Positions 33,433 through 40,277 of a stretch of 42,781 nucleotides of DNA are shown piece after piece. The position numbers and the translations under genes were made by a program. How positions within the stretch are numbered: position 1 is the first letter of the stretch; each line of letters starts with the position of its first letter. The notes beneath the pieces were generated by a model. That model searched no databases. It was given only the letters and a program-made list of their open reading frames with translations, and was not told where the DNA came from. This stretch comes from a virus. The stretch spans positions 1 to 42,781 of the IMG/VR virus record IMGVR_UViG_3300020377_000003; one strand, written 5' to 3'.

Positions 33433-34077
33433 CTAGCTGTTTTGATTAAACATAGTCGGGTACATACGAGCTAGCGCATTTTCGTCAGAGGCTTTTGCAT
33501 CGCCTACAACTAAACTGCTATCTTGCATCGCCTTACCTATGCGATAAAACAATCGAACAACCTCTGGATGATTACCCAGTCCCATGCCCATCGGATTTTC
33601 CTCTGACGGCATACCAAGCATCTGACCCATGCTTGGAGACATAAACTGCTGCATCGCAGTTTTGGCAATAGCTACATTCTCTTGGAATTTCGCACCGCCA
33701 AGCTCCGCATCGTTTTGAGTATCATCAGCCCATGAATTAGCTCTTGCTGAATATTCAGCAGCAACAGCTTCCATAGACCCGGCTAGTCGATTTTGTTGAT
33801 AATCTATTAGACCTTGAAACTGTTCTTGGGTAATACCCAAAGTAGCTGCATGGTCTGCAAAATCATCAAGTTGCGCTTGGACTTCTTCGGTCACCTCAAA
33901 GTCCTCTGGTGCGTCATAAAAATACTCACCAGCTCCATCACCTTCGTCATCCGACAGCAAGGTGGTCTTCTCTACCTCAGCTTCAGCAGATGCAACTTCT
34001 TGCGGCTGAGCCTCAGTAGGCGAATTTGTTTGTGTAGTCTCTTCGACTACAGCTTCAGTGTTTTGTTCTTCACTCAT
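33433..34077 (-). CDS. Capsid scaffold protein
   Basis: 214 residues, very acidic at the N-terminus (EEQNTEAVVEETTQTNSPTE). A central helix-turn region (FADHAATLGITQEQFQGLIDYQ) and a C-terminal NHPEVVRLFYRIGKAM motif complete it, as in BPP-1-like scaffold proteins. It nucleates capsid assembly and is removed later. The start at 34077 is chosen because GGAG lies 10 bases upstream; it overlaps the Bbp19-like gene by 8 bases. Confidence 0.86.
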   Translation of the reverse strand: MSEEQNTEAVVEETTQTNSPTEAQPQEVASAEAEVEKTTLLSDDEGDGAGEYFYDAPEDFEVTEEVQAQLDDFADHAATLGITQEQFQGLIDYQQNRLAGSMEAVAAEYSARANSWADDTQNDAELGGAKFQENVAIAKTAMQQFMSPSMGQMLGMPSEENPMGMGLGNHPEVVRLFYRIGKAMQDSSLVVGDAKASDENALARMYPTMFNQNS

Positions 34078-34378
34078 CGAAATGGTTCTCCTCAAGCATT
34101 GTTAATGTATGCGACTTGCTAGCTTCTTTGCATCTGTTAAACAGAGCAATGCCCACTTGCCTAGCACCCTCGTTGTAAGCGCTACTGTCGCTAGACGCTG
34201 GCACATGACTGTTAGCCATCATATGACAATCATTAAAAATGATTTCATACAGGAACCTGCGTCCTCGTTCTTCTTTGAGAACAAACATAAGGTCTCTATC
34301 TTTGTCCTCTTGCAGCGCCTGAGCTTTCTTAACTTGTTGCTCGTCACTGCTATCGTGTACTACGAAACTATTGCTCAA
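34070..34378 (-). CDS. Bbp19-like protein
   Basis: 102 residues. The pattern DLMFVLKEERGRRFLYEII ... C ... SSAYNEGARQVGIALFNRC is that of the Bbp19-type domain, found between portal and scaffold genes of BPP-1-like phages. Function is unknown; it is probably a helical structural or assembly factor. It overlaps both the portal gene (by 11 bases) and the scaffold gene (by 8). Confidence 0.84.
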   Translation of the reverse strand: MSNSFVVHDSSDEQQVKKAQALQEDKDRDLMFVLKEERGRRFLYEIIFNDCHMMANSHVPASSDSSAYNEGARQVGIALFNRCKEASKSHTLTMLEENHFDE

Positions 34379-36104
34379 CTGACTGCCCCCCTTGTAGTAA
34401 CTGGGTCAAAGCATTCGGTCTTTGAGTATCAGTTTGTGATAGCACTTTTGCATTCTGGGCAGTTTGCGCTTGCTGCATTTGTTGCATTTGCTGCATCTCT
34501 TGCGCTTGGCGGTCAGCTCTTATTTTGTCTACCTGTTCTTGGTCTACAAGCAAGTTAGCTGCGTTGCCCATTATTTCACTGTACTCTCGTATCGCCTTAT
34601 CCGCATCGATGTTATCTACAATTTGTGGGAAGACGGCTACAAGATTACCTGCAAAACCTAATGTACGTTCCATAGATGACGCAGCTACTGCTTGCTGCGC
34701 TTGAGCCAGTAATGACACATATTCAACACGCAGGTCTTGCCCTGCAATGCTTTCTGGTGGCTCTGGTATAATATTTTGTTCCATTGCAAACGTAAATACA
34801 TCGTCCATTAGTGGGTCCAGTAGTTCTACGTTTACTCTTTGCAGCACGGGTCCAAGCAGCACTAGCTTCTCTTCGTGCCTTTCAACAACCTCTGTTGCTG
34901 TCATCTGTCTACGGTCTGACTGTATCATCATTGCAAACAAGTCAGCGTAGAAACCTCGTTGTATTCTGTCCTGTACCTCTCGTATGTCCATCATCATTTC
35001 TTGTAGTCGTGGTGTGACTTGATACGCAGGTATAAATCCTTGACCGCCTTGTGTAGCGTCTACATATGTCGTACCGCCCGGGATAACCGTAGTAGGTCTG
35101 CCCCTCAAGCTAGCAGGTGCTACCATCGGTGGGTTAACCATCTTGTCGATTGCTTGAGCTTTACGTTTTTGCTGATGCTGCAATTGCTTCACGTCACCAA
35201 GGTAGTCCATCCCGGGAGAGCGTCCGTAAACATCGCCCGGTAAAACATCCCATCTAGCAATGTAAGCCGGGAAAGTATCGTAGCCACCTTCCTCTAGCAC
35301 TTCATCATTGTCTGCACCTTTTTCAAAGTAGCAGCTCATAAATGGTTTATTTTTCTTATCAGACTTAGTCGGGTCTATGCCAAACCGTGGCTGTATCATA
35401 TGCATGACAGTAACTAGGCTGTCATAATTTTTGTTGTTCCATAATCGTTTTGTAGCAGAGCTAACACCAGTCCAGTCAATATTTCCTGTCTCTGGGTCTA
35501 TACAGAATTTTTCTACAAGCTGTGCAACAGTCATAGTAAACTCACGCCCTAAAGTATCAATTTTACCTTGAGCGTTTTCTGCTACGACATATTCACCAGC
35601 AGTAAATGGTCGGAACCTAATAACATCATCAAAATTTCGTTGACGATATAACGGAGCTGTACCGAAAGCACCTAGCTCCCCGTACACGTTGTATATCGTG
35701 TTATAGAAATTACTTTTGTGAAGAATATTACGACAGATTTTTTCTGACATCGCTAGCCAGTTTTTAACGTCTGGCAAATCCATCATGTCAGGGTCAGACA
35801 AAGCAAACCTAAACCAAGGACGAGCAGGGCTGGTCATTCCTGACATCAGCCCTGCCGCTAAGGTTCTCAGCGCTTGAGTTCCTGTGCTGTCGATTATTTT
35901 GTTATTACGTCTACGCCCTCTGTTATTCTGACTATCAAGCAGAAAACGCCCCCGTCTAGGATACAGATAATCACTTATCTCCATCCAGTGACTACGCCAC
36001 GATGAGCGATAGTCTTCTAGCTGCTTGTATCTTTTGTGAAGGTTACCCCTCTTAGTTCCAGATACAGAGCTGCTGTACATATTTTCGGGTGAGAGCGCTA
36101 CCAT
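34368..36104 (-). CDS. Portal protein (head-to-tail connector)
   Basis: 578 residues. The N-terminus (YKQLEDYRSSWRSHWMEISDYLYPRRGRFL), GTQALRTLAAGLMSGMTSPARPWFRF and GDVYGRSPGMDYLGDVKQLQ are hallmarks of the podovirus head-tail connector family (T7 gp8/BPP-1 type). The C-terminus is a Gln/Met-rich coil (QEMQQMQQMQQAQ) that may form the barrel tip in the capsid. It forms the 12-fold ring through which terminase packages DNA. Confidence 0.95.
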   Translation of the reverse strand: MVALSPENMYSSSVSGTKRGNLHKRYKQLEDYRSSWRSHWMEISDYLYPRRGRFLLDSQNNRGRRRNNKIIDSTGTQALRTLAAGLMSGMTSPARPWFRFALSDPDMMDLPDVKNWLAMSEKICRNILHKSNFYNTIYNVYGELGAFGTAPLYRQRNFDDVIRFRPFTAGEYVVAENAQGKIDTLGREFTMTVAQLVEKFCIDPETGNIDWTGVSSATKRLWNNKNYDSLVTVMHMIQPRFGIDPTKSDKKNKPFMSCYFEKGADNDEVLEEGGYDTFPAYIARWDVLPGDVYGRSPGMDYLGDVKQLQHQQKRKAQAIDKMVNPPMVAPASLRGRPTTVIPGGTTYVDATQGGQGFIPAYQVTPRLQEMMMDIREVQDRIQRGFYADLFAMMIQSDRRQMTATEVVERHEEKLVLLGPVLQRVNVELLDPLMDDVFTFAMEQNIIPEPPESIAGQDLRVEYVSLLAQAQQAVAASSMERTLGFAGNLVAVFPQIVDNIDADKAIREYSEIMGNAANLLVDQEQVDKIRADRQAQEMQQMQQMQQAQTAQNAKVLSQTDTQRPNALTQLLQGGQSVEQ

Positions 36105-36106
36105 AT

Positions 36107-36322
36107 TTACTGTCCTAGTACTGTAGGCTTAGTGGTGTAAGCGTTCTTCAAAACACCTTGTCCAGATGTTTTTTGCGTACCAGCCATTCCACCTTGTAAC
36201 CTAGCCCGTCTCTTTTGGTTACGTCTTGATTGAGTAACCGCACCATCAACCTTAGTTGGGGCTGCTGGTGGAGCTGGAGGTGGTGGTGGTGGCGGTGGCA
36301 TTTTTGGCGCTGAGAAACACAT
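36107..36322 (-). CDS. Proline-rich 71-residue protein
   Basis: Residues 8-21 are almost pure proline (eight in a row), followed by a basic patch (QSRRNQKRRARLQGG) and a Gly/Thr tail. AAGGAG precedes the ATG. It lies between a GNAT gene and the portal gene with 2-base gaps. Similar short Pro-rich proteins precede portal genes in related phages without a known role. A binding or spacer role in the virion is a guess. Confidence 0.7.
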   Translation of the reverse strand: MCFSAPKMPPPPPPPPAPPAAPTKVDGAVTQSRRNQKRRARLQGGMAGTQKTSGQGVLKNAYTTKPTVLGQ

Positions 36323-36324
36323 AG

Positions 36325-36810
36325 CTATATCTCCTTCCTTAATCCAATTGCATTGCGTTTGTAACCAAGCTTTTCATAAAACCTAGCTACTTTTTCCGTT
36401 TCAACGTCCGTTGAAATTCCAACGGAAATTTCCACACAGTTAAGCATCGCTGCCCATCGTTCAAATGCACGGACGAGTAACAATGCTGCTCTAGTCTTCC
36501 TTTCTTTAGGTACGACATAGAACATGAGGTCAGAAGCATACACATCATCAGTAAAATAATGTGCAACCGCAATCCCTGCAAACAAACCAATACACTTCTC
36601 TTCCTTCCACAGTAAGAAGCAGCATTGGTTTTTGTTTTGCAAAGTATCGTCAAACAACCTCTCTACTTTTTCTATAGAAAGTTTGCTATCTCGATATCGA
36701 CTTTCAGAGTGTATCGCTGGAACCATAGCTTTGACATGGACCCAATCTTGCGTCCCTATCTGCCGTAGTTCATACGGGCTACTCTTCCTTGTCGATACCT
36801 TCAATGGCAT
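36325..36810 (-). CDS. GNAT-like acetyltransferase next to the terminase
   Basis: 161 residues. CIGLFAGIAVAHYF (beta-4), SDLMFYVVPKERKTRAALLLVRAFERWA (motif A) and VARFYEKLGYKRNAIGLRKEI (beta-6/7) fit the GNAT fold. The acetyl-CoA loop reads ERKTRAA instead of R-x-x-G-x-G/A, so cofactor binding may be altered. This is a second GNAT, distinct from that at 27542. AAGGA precedes the ATG. Confidence 0.8.
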   Translation of the reverse strand: MPLKVSTRKSSPYELRQIGTQDWVHVKAMVPAIHSESRYRDSKLSIEKVERLFDDTLQNKNQCCFLLWKEEKCIGLFAGIAVAHYFTDDVYASDLMFYVVPKERKTRAALLLVRAFERWAAMLNCVEISVGISTDVETEKVARFYEKLGYKRNAIGLRKEI

Positions 36811-36829
36811 ATTTCTATAATCCTTTTCT

Positions 36830-36856
36830 GCAACCTTATATTATTTTTTAGGTTGC
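36830..36856 (-). terminator. Hairpin between terminase and GNAT genes
   Basis: GCAACCT and AGGTTGC pair over 7 bp around an A/T-only 13-base loop. It lies 14 bases past the terminase stop. There is no U-run, so it is a candidate attenuator or RNA processing site rather than a full terminator. The rest of the 60-base gap includes a CTAGTCGC element. Confidence 0.5.
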
Positions 36857-36870
36857 GTCTAGTCGCTTGA

Positions 36871-38358
36871 TTAAAAAGGGTCATACTCATGCACTGCCTC
36901 GCCATAGATAGGAGTACCCTTATAACCCTGTCGGGTAGGAGCTACCGGGAATGCAAAGGTCAAAGCCAGTGCGTCTGCAAGGTCAGGTGATGATAATCCC
37001 CTTTTCTTCATATCTTCTTTTTTCTCAAGCTGTATCTGGTTTCTAGTATTATAGCCATATTCTACAGATGTCAGGTCAGCCCTAATATCTGGGTCATCGT
37101 CCAGCATAATACCGCTGGTCATAGCGTCACGCAGGTTGCCCCAGCATTGCGCTCGTAAATTAGCGTAGCCAGAAACGGTAGCCTTGGACCCGAAATTTAC
37201 CTCTACTATCTCAAGCCCAAGTTGTCGGCATCGGTCTATTACACCGCCGCCAACACCACCGCCGTCTATAAAAATTGTATTTGGATTTTTCTTTGATGCT
37301 ATTGCTGCTACCTCTGCTGCTAGCGTCATGGTATCTACGCCCCGATATTTTTTAATACCTTGTGATACGCAGTCTCTGCCTTGACGTAGCCAGATAACGG
37401 ACTGGTCATCCCCGAACCGGGCAACGTCCACGCCCATGACAAGCGGCTCATGTGGCTCGACAGCTATGTCTTGGTTCATGCAGTTATCTACAATCTCGGT
37501 GGGGATAAATTGCATTGATGCGGCGCTAGGAAATACGCCTCGTACCCTGACCTTAACAAAGTCGCTATCTTCCCCGTAGTCTTCTACCCACTGAGCTAGT
37601 AGCTGTTTGTTAGTTATCGCTACGTCTCTGCTGTCTATAAAGCGCCTGATAAAACGGTGTTTGTGTCTACCTATCATGTTTTGGTAGAACCGCCCGGAGT
37701 TTCTGGTCGGGTTGCCAAAGTCAAACGTCATTGGCTCACCATCTGTAAGACCACCCTCACGAACCTCGAAAATTTTTTCTGGGATAGCAGAAGCTTCGTC
37801 AAATATATAGAACGGTGTACTGTTGGCTGCGTGAAGACCAGCGAATGCTTCAGAGTTCTCTTCCCGGCTAGTTTGTGCATCAACACGCCAAGTTTCTCTG
37901 TGCATTTTATGATATAAGTTCATTGACCCACCCCCACTATTGAGATGATACCAATGTTTTGTAATGGACATATTGTGCCACTTTGCAAGCTCTGCCCACG
38001 TTTTTGTCCGTAGCTGCTCCGCAGTGTTGGCTGTCACCACACCTTTTGCAAAAGGTCTAGTGTCCATCACCCATTTTACCAGCCAAGCCGTCAGTGTTGA
38101 CTTGCCTATTCCATGCCCGGAGGCGCACGTCACTCTCAGGGGTGGGACCGGGTCAGTGCCATTGAAGTTACGGCTGGAGACCTCATTGCCCAACATCGTC
38201 AGGTACTCTTGCTGCCAGTCAAGCGGTCCGTCTCTTCCGTTTAGGATGCCACTGCCCCATGGATAAGACAGCATGACATGACGCAATGGGTCAGCGTAAC
38301 ACTCTGCCATTGCATCGGCTAACTGCATATCAATGTCGATGGGGTCAGGTCGGTTCAT
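36871..38358 (-). CDS. terL: Terminase large subunit
   Basis: 495 residues. The ATPase domain has Walker A ASGHGIGKST (79-88) and Walker B FYIFDEAS (D187, E188), with NTAEQLRTKTWAEL and GLHAANSTPF motifs. The RNase H-like nuclease domain shows D311 (GVDVARFGDD), D365 (FIDGGGVGGGV) and the late acidic residues in SSPDLADALALTF. It cuts and pumps DNA into the prohead through the portal. The ATG at 38358 is preferred over a GTG two codons upstream. It overlaps the preceding small gene by 14 bases. Confidence 0.95.
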   Translation of the reverse strand: MNRPDPIDIDMQLADAMAECYADPLRHVMLSYPWGSGILNGRDGPLDWQQEYLTMLGNEVSSRNFNGTDPVPPLRVTCASGHGIGKSTLTAWLVKWVMDTRPFAKGVVTANTAEQLRTKTWAELAKWHNMSITKHWYHLNSGGGSMNLYHKMHRETWRVDAQTSREENSEAFAGLHAANSTPFYIFDEASAIPEKIFEVREGGLTDGEPMTFDFGNPTRNSGRFYQNMIGRHKHRFIRRFIDSRDVAITNKQLLAQWVEDYGEDSDFVKVRVRGVFPSAASMQFIPTEIVDNCMNQDIAVEPHEPLVMGVDVARFGDDQSVIWLRQGRDCVSQGIKKYRGVDTMTLAAEVAAIASKKNPNTIFIDGGGVGGGVIDRCRQLGLEIVEVNFGSKATVSGYANLRAQCWGNLRDAMTSGIMLDDDPDIRADLTSVEYGYNTRNQIQLEKKEDMKKRGLSSPDLADALALTFAFPVAPTRQGYKGTPIYGEAVHEYDPF

Positions 38359-38551
38359 AGTCACTCTTCGTCTTTAGCTCTGCGACTAGACTATGTCCTG
38401 TGCTGCACGGCTGCTGGTTGTACGGTGAGATGTTGCGTTGCCCACAATACTTGCAAACCTGTGCTGAACCAAACCCGGGCGGCGGTGCTACCCAGTCATG
38501 CCCAGTCGAGTTCGATGATGTTATCTTCTCTATGTCTGTACCAATTGCCAT
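38345..38551 (-). CDS. 68-residue protein with C-x2-C motif
   Basis: Shows HDWVAPPPGFGSAQVCKYCGQRN, a half zinc-knuckle, plus a third Cys and a His further on (PCSTGH), so a single zinc site is likely. No known family. It lies between a 72-residue gene and terL and overlaps both. A role in packaging is possible from position only. Confidence 0.6.
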   Translation of the reverse strand: MAIGTDIEKITSSNSTGHDWVAPPPGFGSAQVCKYCGQRNISPYNQQPCSTGHSLVAELKTKSDYEPT

Positions 38552-38714
38552 TCTTAGTTACCATCCAGCCGTCACCGTCTAGACAGATGTGGTCACCGTC
38601 TTCAAGGTCTGCCATGTCCACCAGTGTGATACCGGGACCAAGCGCCTGTTCCAACAGCGTCTCAGGGATGTCTGTGAGTTTACGACTAGTCATTATTAAA
38701 TACAGGTAGTCCAC
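38496..38714 (-). CDS. 72-residue protein of unknown function
   Basis: The C-terminal half (DMADLEDGDHICLDGDGWMVTKNGNWYRH) looks like a small beta barrel; no family is recognised. The start is unclear. A GTG at 38714 lies 1 base past the preceding stop, while an in-frame ATG at 38693 gives 65 residues; neither has a good ribosome binding site. It overlaps the next gene by 56 bases. Confidence 0.58.
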   Translation of the reverse strand: MDYLYLIMTSRKLTDIPETLLEQALGPGITLVDMADLEDGDHICLDGDGWMVTKNGNWYRHREDNIIELDWA

Positions 38715-38715
38715 A

Positions 38716-38817
38716 TTACTGCTTCTTCTTTGGTGCAGCCTTTGCCTTCTTCCTGACCTTTACCTTTGCCTTGGGCTTGCTCTTTGGCATAGCTTTGCCG
38801 TATCCGTATCCGGGCAT
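38716..38817 (-). CDS. 33-residue basic protein with KAKVKVRKK motif
   Basis: A tiny gene with a good ribosome binding site (AGGAAGGA, 7 bases before the ATG). It starts MPGYGYGKAMPKSKPK and ends in a Lys/Ala tract. It fills the gap between the small terminase and the 72-residue gene exactly. It is the shortest of the KVKV-type proteins. Charge suggests nucleic-acid binding; function unknown. Confidence 0.62.
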   Translation of the reverse strand: MPGYGYGKAMPKSKPKAKVKVRKKAKAAPKKKQ

Positions 38818-38819
38818 AG

Positions 38820-39590
38820 TTATCCTTCCTTCCTGTGTTGGTTGATATCGATGACCTCAGCGGCTTTGAGCCGTCCACGTTGCAATCTCTCAACGATGTC
38901 ATCAGTCATTGTGATTTCTTTACGCTCAGCAGGGTATGCATCGATGAGCTTACCCAGCTCACGATATGCAGAGACCATTGCTCCAGCTTGTGCAGTTTGG
39001 TCAGCAAGCTCAGCAGCTTTCTGTAGACCTGTAATGATGTCAGCAAAGTTTAGCTGGGATTTGGCTATAACTGGGGCTTTTATCTCTGCCACCCTTTGGG
39101 TAATCTTTGGGTGACTACCAAGCTTGCTTGCCTCTTCATTTATCTGCTTGTCGTTCATCCTGCTTGTGTCGTAAGCAGCTCTGTAACAATCAGACAATGA
39201 CTGCTGACCTTCAGCAACGAGCTGTGCAAATTGCTCTTGCTTTGGTGTCAGCTTGTAGCGTTTGCCGTCACCAGCTTTGGTCATCTCTGACCTGTCACCG
39301 CCACCACCTGCAAGACTGTTCAGCAAGTTTGGTGTCTGTTCAATAAGCTTTGCTTCATACTGATACGCTTCGTCCTCATCGCTAAACCGCTTCAGTATAT
39401 TCACAATGACCTCTTCCCCTGCATCGATAACCTCACGCACACGTCTAGCCTTTGGGCTAGCGTCAGTGTCTCTGATATCAAGTCGATGGGTGTGTGCATA
39501 TCCTCTGGACGCTGTGCCTTTGCCAACGTAGAAGACCTGCAAGTCACGGGGGTCGGTCAATGTGTATACATAAAATTTTTGTACTGCCAT
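38820..39590 (-). CDS. terS: Terminase small subunit fused to an N-terminal GIY-YIG nuclease domain
   Basis: 256 residues in two parts. Residues 5-97 form a GIY-YIG domain: FYVYTL (6-11), FYVGKG (20-25), R29, H33, the metal-binding glutamate E79 in YQYEAKLIE and N91 in LLNSLAGGG. Residues 113-256 are a small terminase: LTPKQEQFAQLVAEGQQSLSDCYRAAYD and a helix-turn-helix (MNDKQINEEASKLGSHPKITQRV), then oligomerisation helices. Small terminases recognise packaging sites and stimulate TerL; the nuclease domain is an unusual addition. All catalytic residues are present. It is encoded two genes upstream of terL's small partners. Confidence 0.86.
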   Translation of the reverse strand: MAVQKFYVYTLTDPRDLQVFYVGKGTASRGYAHTHRLDIRDTDASPKARRVREVIDAGEEVIVNILKRFSDEDEAYQYEAKLIEQTPNLLNSLAGGGGDRSEMTKAGDGKRYKLTPKQEQFAQLVAEGQQSLSDCYRAAYDTSRMNDKQINEEASKLGSHPKITQRVAEIKAPVIAKSQLNFADIITGLQKAAELADQTAQAGAMVSAYRELGKLIDAYPAERKEITMTDDIVERLQRGRLKAAEVIDINQHRKEG

Positions 39591-39599
39591 GCGACTAGA

Positions 39600-40076
39600 C
39601 TAATCTATTCTTTTCATTTTGTCTATGAGATATAAACAAAGTAGCGCAGCCTCAGCAATCCCGTCATTAGCTTTGACGTTCCAGATATCCTTCCTGCCAA
39701 ACTTTAGCTTAGCCATGTCGAGGCTAGCTTGCTTGTCTGTTGTCAGTCCCATTGCCTTCTTCCATGTCGCTGGCGTTACATATTCAACACGCTCAGCTAC
39801 CTGTTGTATGACAGCCTCAACTGCACCGTAGCTCCGTCCAAATTGAAAGCTGCTGCTCACGCCTTGCCTTGGCATTGCATGGACCTGTTCGATAATAGCT
39901 ATATCAATCTTTACATCTTCCAGCTCTTGCAAAATAGTAACCGCATCAATCATCTTCTTTTTACGGACGTGCAGCACAGGCATTCTAAACGCTTTAATTA
40001 TCTTACCCAATTGACCATAAGCTTTTACAACTGCAATCCCACCACTTTGTCCCGGGTCTACGCCAATCACAAACAT
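39600..40076 (-). CDS. RuvC-like Holliday junction resolvase
   Basis: 158 residues from the ATG at 40076. The RNase H-fold core shows VIGVDPGQSGGIAVV (first Asp), IAIIEQVHAM (Glu), and a late Asp in ANDGIAEAALL, as in phage and bacterial RuvC-type endonucleases; TPATWKKAMGL is also typical. It probably trims branched DNA before packaging. Starts at 40088 (ATG) and 40106 (TTG) are in frame, but 40076 begins right before the first core strand. The start lies within a small upstream reading frame and a set of competing hairpins. Confidence 0.87.
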   Translation of the reverse strand: MFVIGVDPGQSGGIAVVKAYGQLGKIIKAFRMPVLHVRKKKMIDAVTILQELEDVKIDIAIIEQVHAMPRQGVSSSFQFGRSYGAVEAVIQQVAERVEYVTPATWKKAMGLTTDKQASLDMAKLKFGRKDIWNVKANDGIAEAALLCLYLIDKMKRID

Positions 40077-40153
40077 GACCAGCCCCATAGGGGACTGCGT
40101 CCCCAATCGCTAGTCCCCTTTAGGGGGAACAAGTTCATCAAGTCTGTAACCAT
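40067..40153 (-). CDS. 28-residue leader reading frame over the resolvase start
   Basis: ATG at 40153 with AAGGTAAGGA ending 6 bases upstream, a better ribosome binding site than that of the resolvase. The product begins MVTDLMNLFPLKGTSDWGR and stops at 40067, ten bases inside the resolvase gene in another frame. Its codons cover the hairpin segments at 40083-40130. It may be a leader peptide coupling or attenuating resolvase expression. Whether it is translated is not shown. Confidence 0.45.
   Translation of the reverse strand: MVTDLMNLFPLKGTSDWGRSPLWGWSCL
40083..40130 (-). promoter_or_regulatory. Competing hairpin segments upstream of the resolvase start
   Basis: On the minus-strand RNA the order is GTTCCCCC, GGGGAC, GGGGAC, GTCCCC, GGGG. 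The pairs 40090-40095/40099-40104 and 40114-40118/40124-40128 form two hairpins. The alternative pairing of 40090-40095 with 40113-40118 is equally good. Such exclusive folds over a short leader frame are what an attenuator or translational switch needs; function is inferred. Confidence 0.45.
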
Positions 40154-40183
40154 TGTGTTTCCTTACCTTTCTCTACTTGATAA

Positions 40184-40277
40184 CAACTTGAGCATCAACT
40201 TGAGCGCTCAAGTTTATAATCGTTGCTATGTATGACGTTTGCACTGCTCAAGTTGTAAACTTGTTCTCAGCTTGAGC
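40184..40277. repeat. Cluster of CAACTTGAGC repeats and an 18-bp palindrome
   Basis: CAACTTGAGC occurs at 40184-40193 and 40196-40205. The inverted form GCTCAAGTT is at 40206-40214 and GCTCAAGTTG at 40246-40255, with a shorter CTTGAGC at 40271-40277. The second and third units form the perfect palindrome AACTTGAGCGCTCAAGTT (40197-40214). The cluster lies between the primase-helicase gene and the resolvase leader. It looks like an iteron array: a replication origin, packaging site or operator. The gap 40154-40247 holds no other gene. Confidence 0.75.

Noticed and set aside
34109-34558. 149-codon plus-strand frame across the portal and Bbp19-like genes
   Set aside because: It is antisense to two overlapping genes with clear families and has a low-complexity, hydrophobic product.
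38696-38902. 68-codon frame overlapping the 33-residue basic gene in another frame
   Set aside because: It has no ribosome binding site, overlaps the small terminase 3' end in a different frame, and the 33-residue frame has the better start and gap fit.
39729-40235. 168-codon plus-strand frame over the resolvase and repeat cluster
   Set aside because: It is antisense to the RuvC-like gene and its product resembles no protein; coding is better explained on the minus strand.
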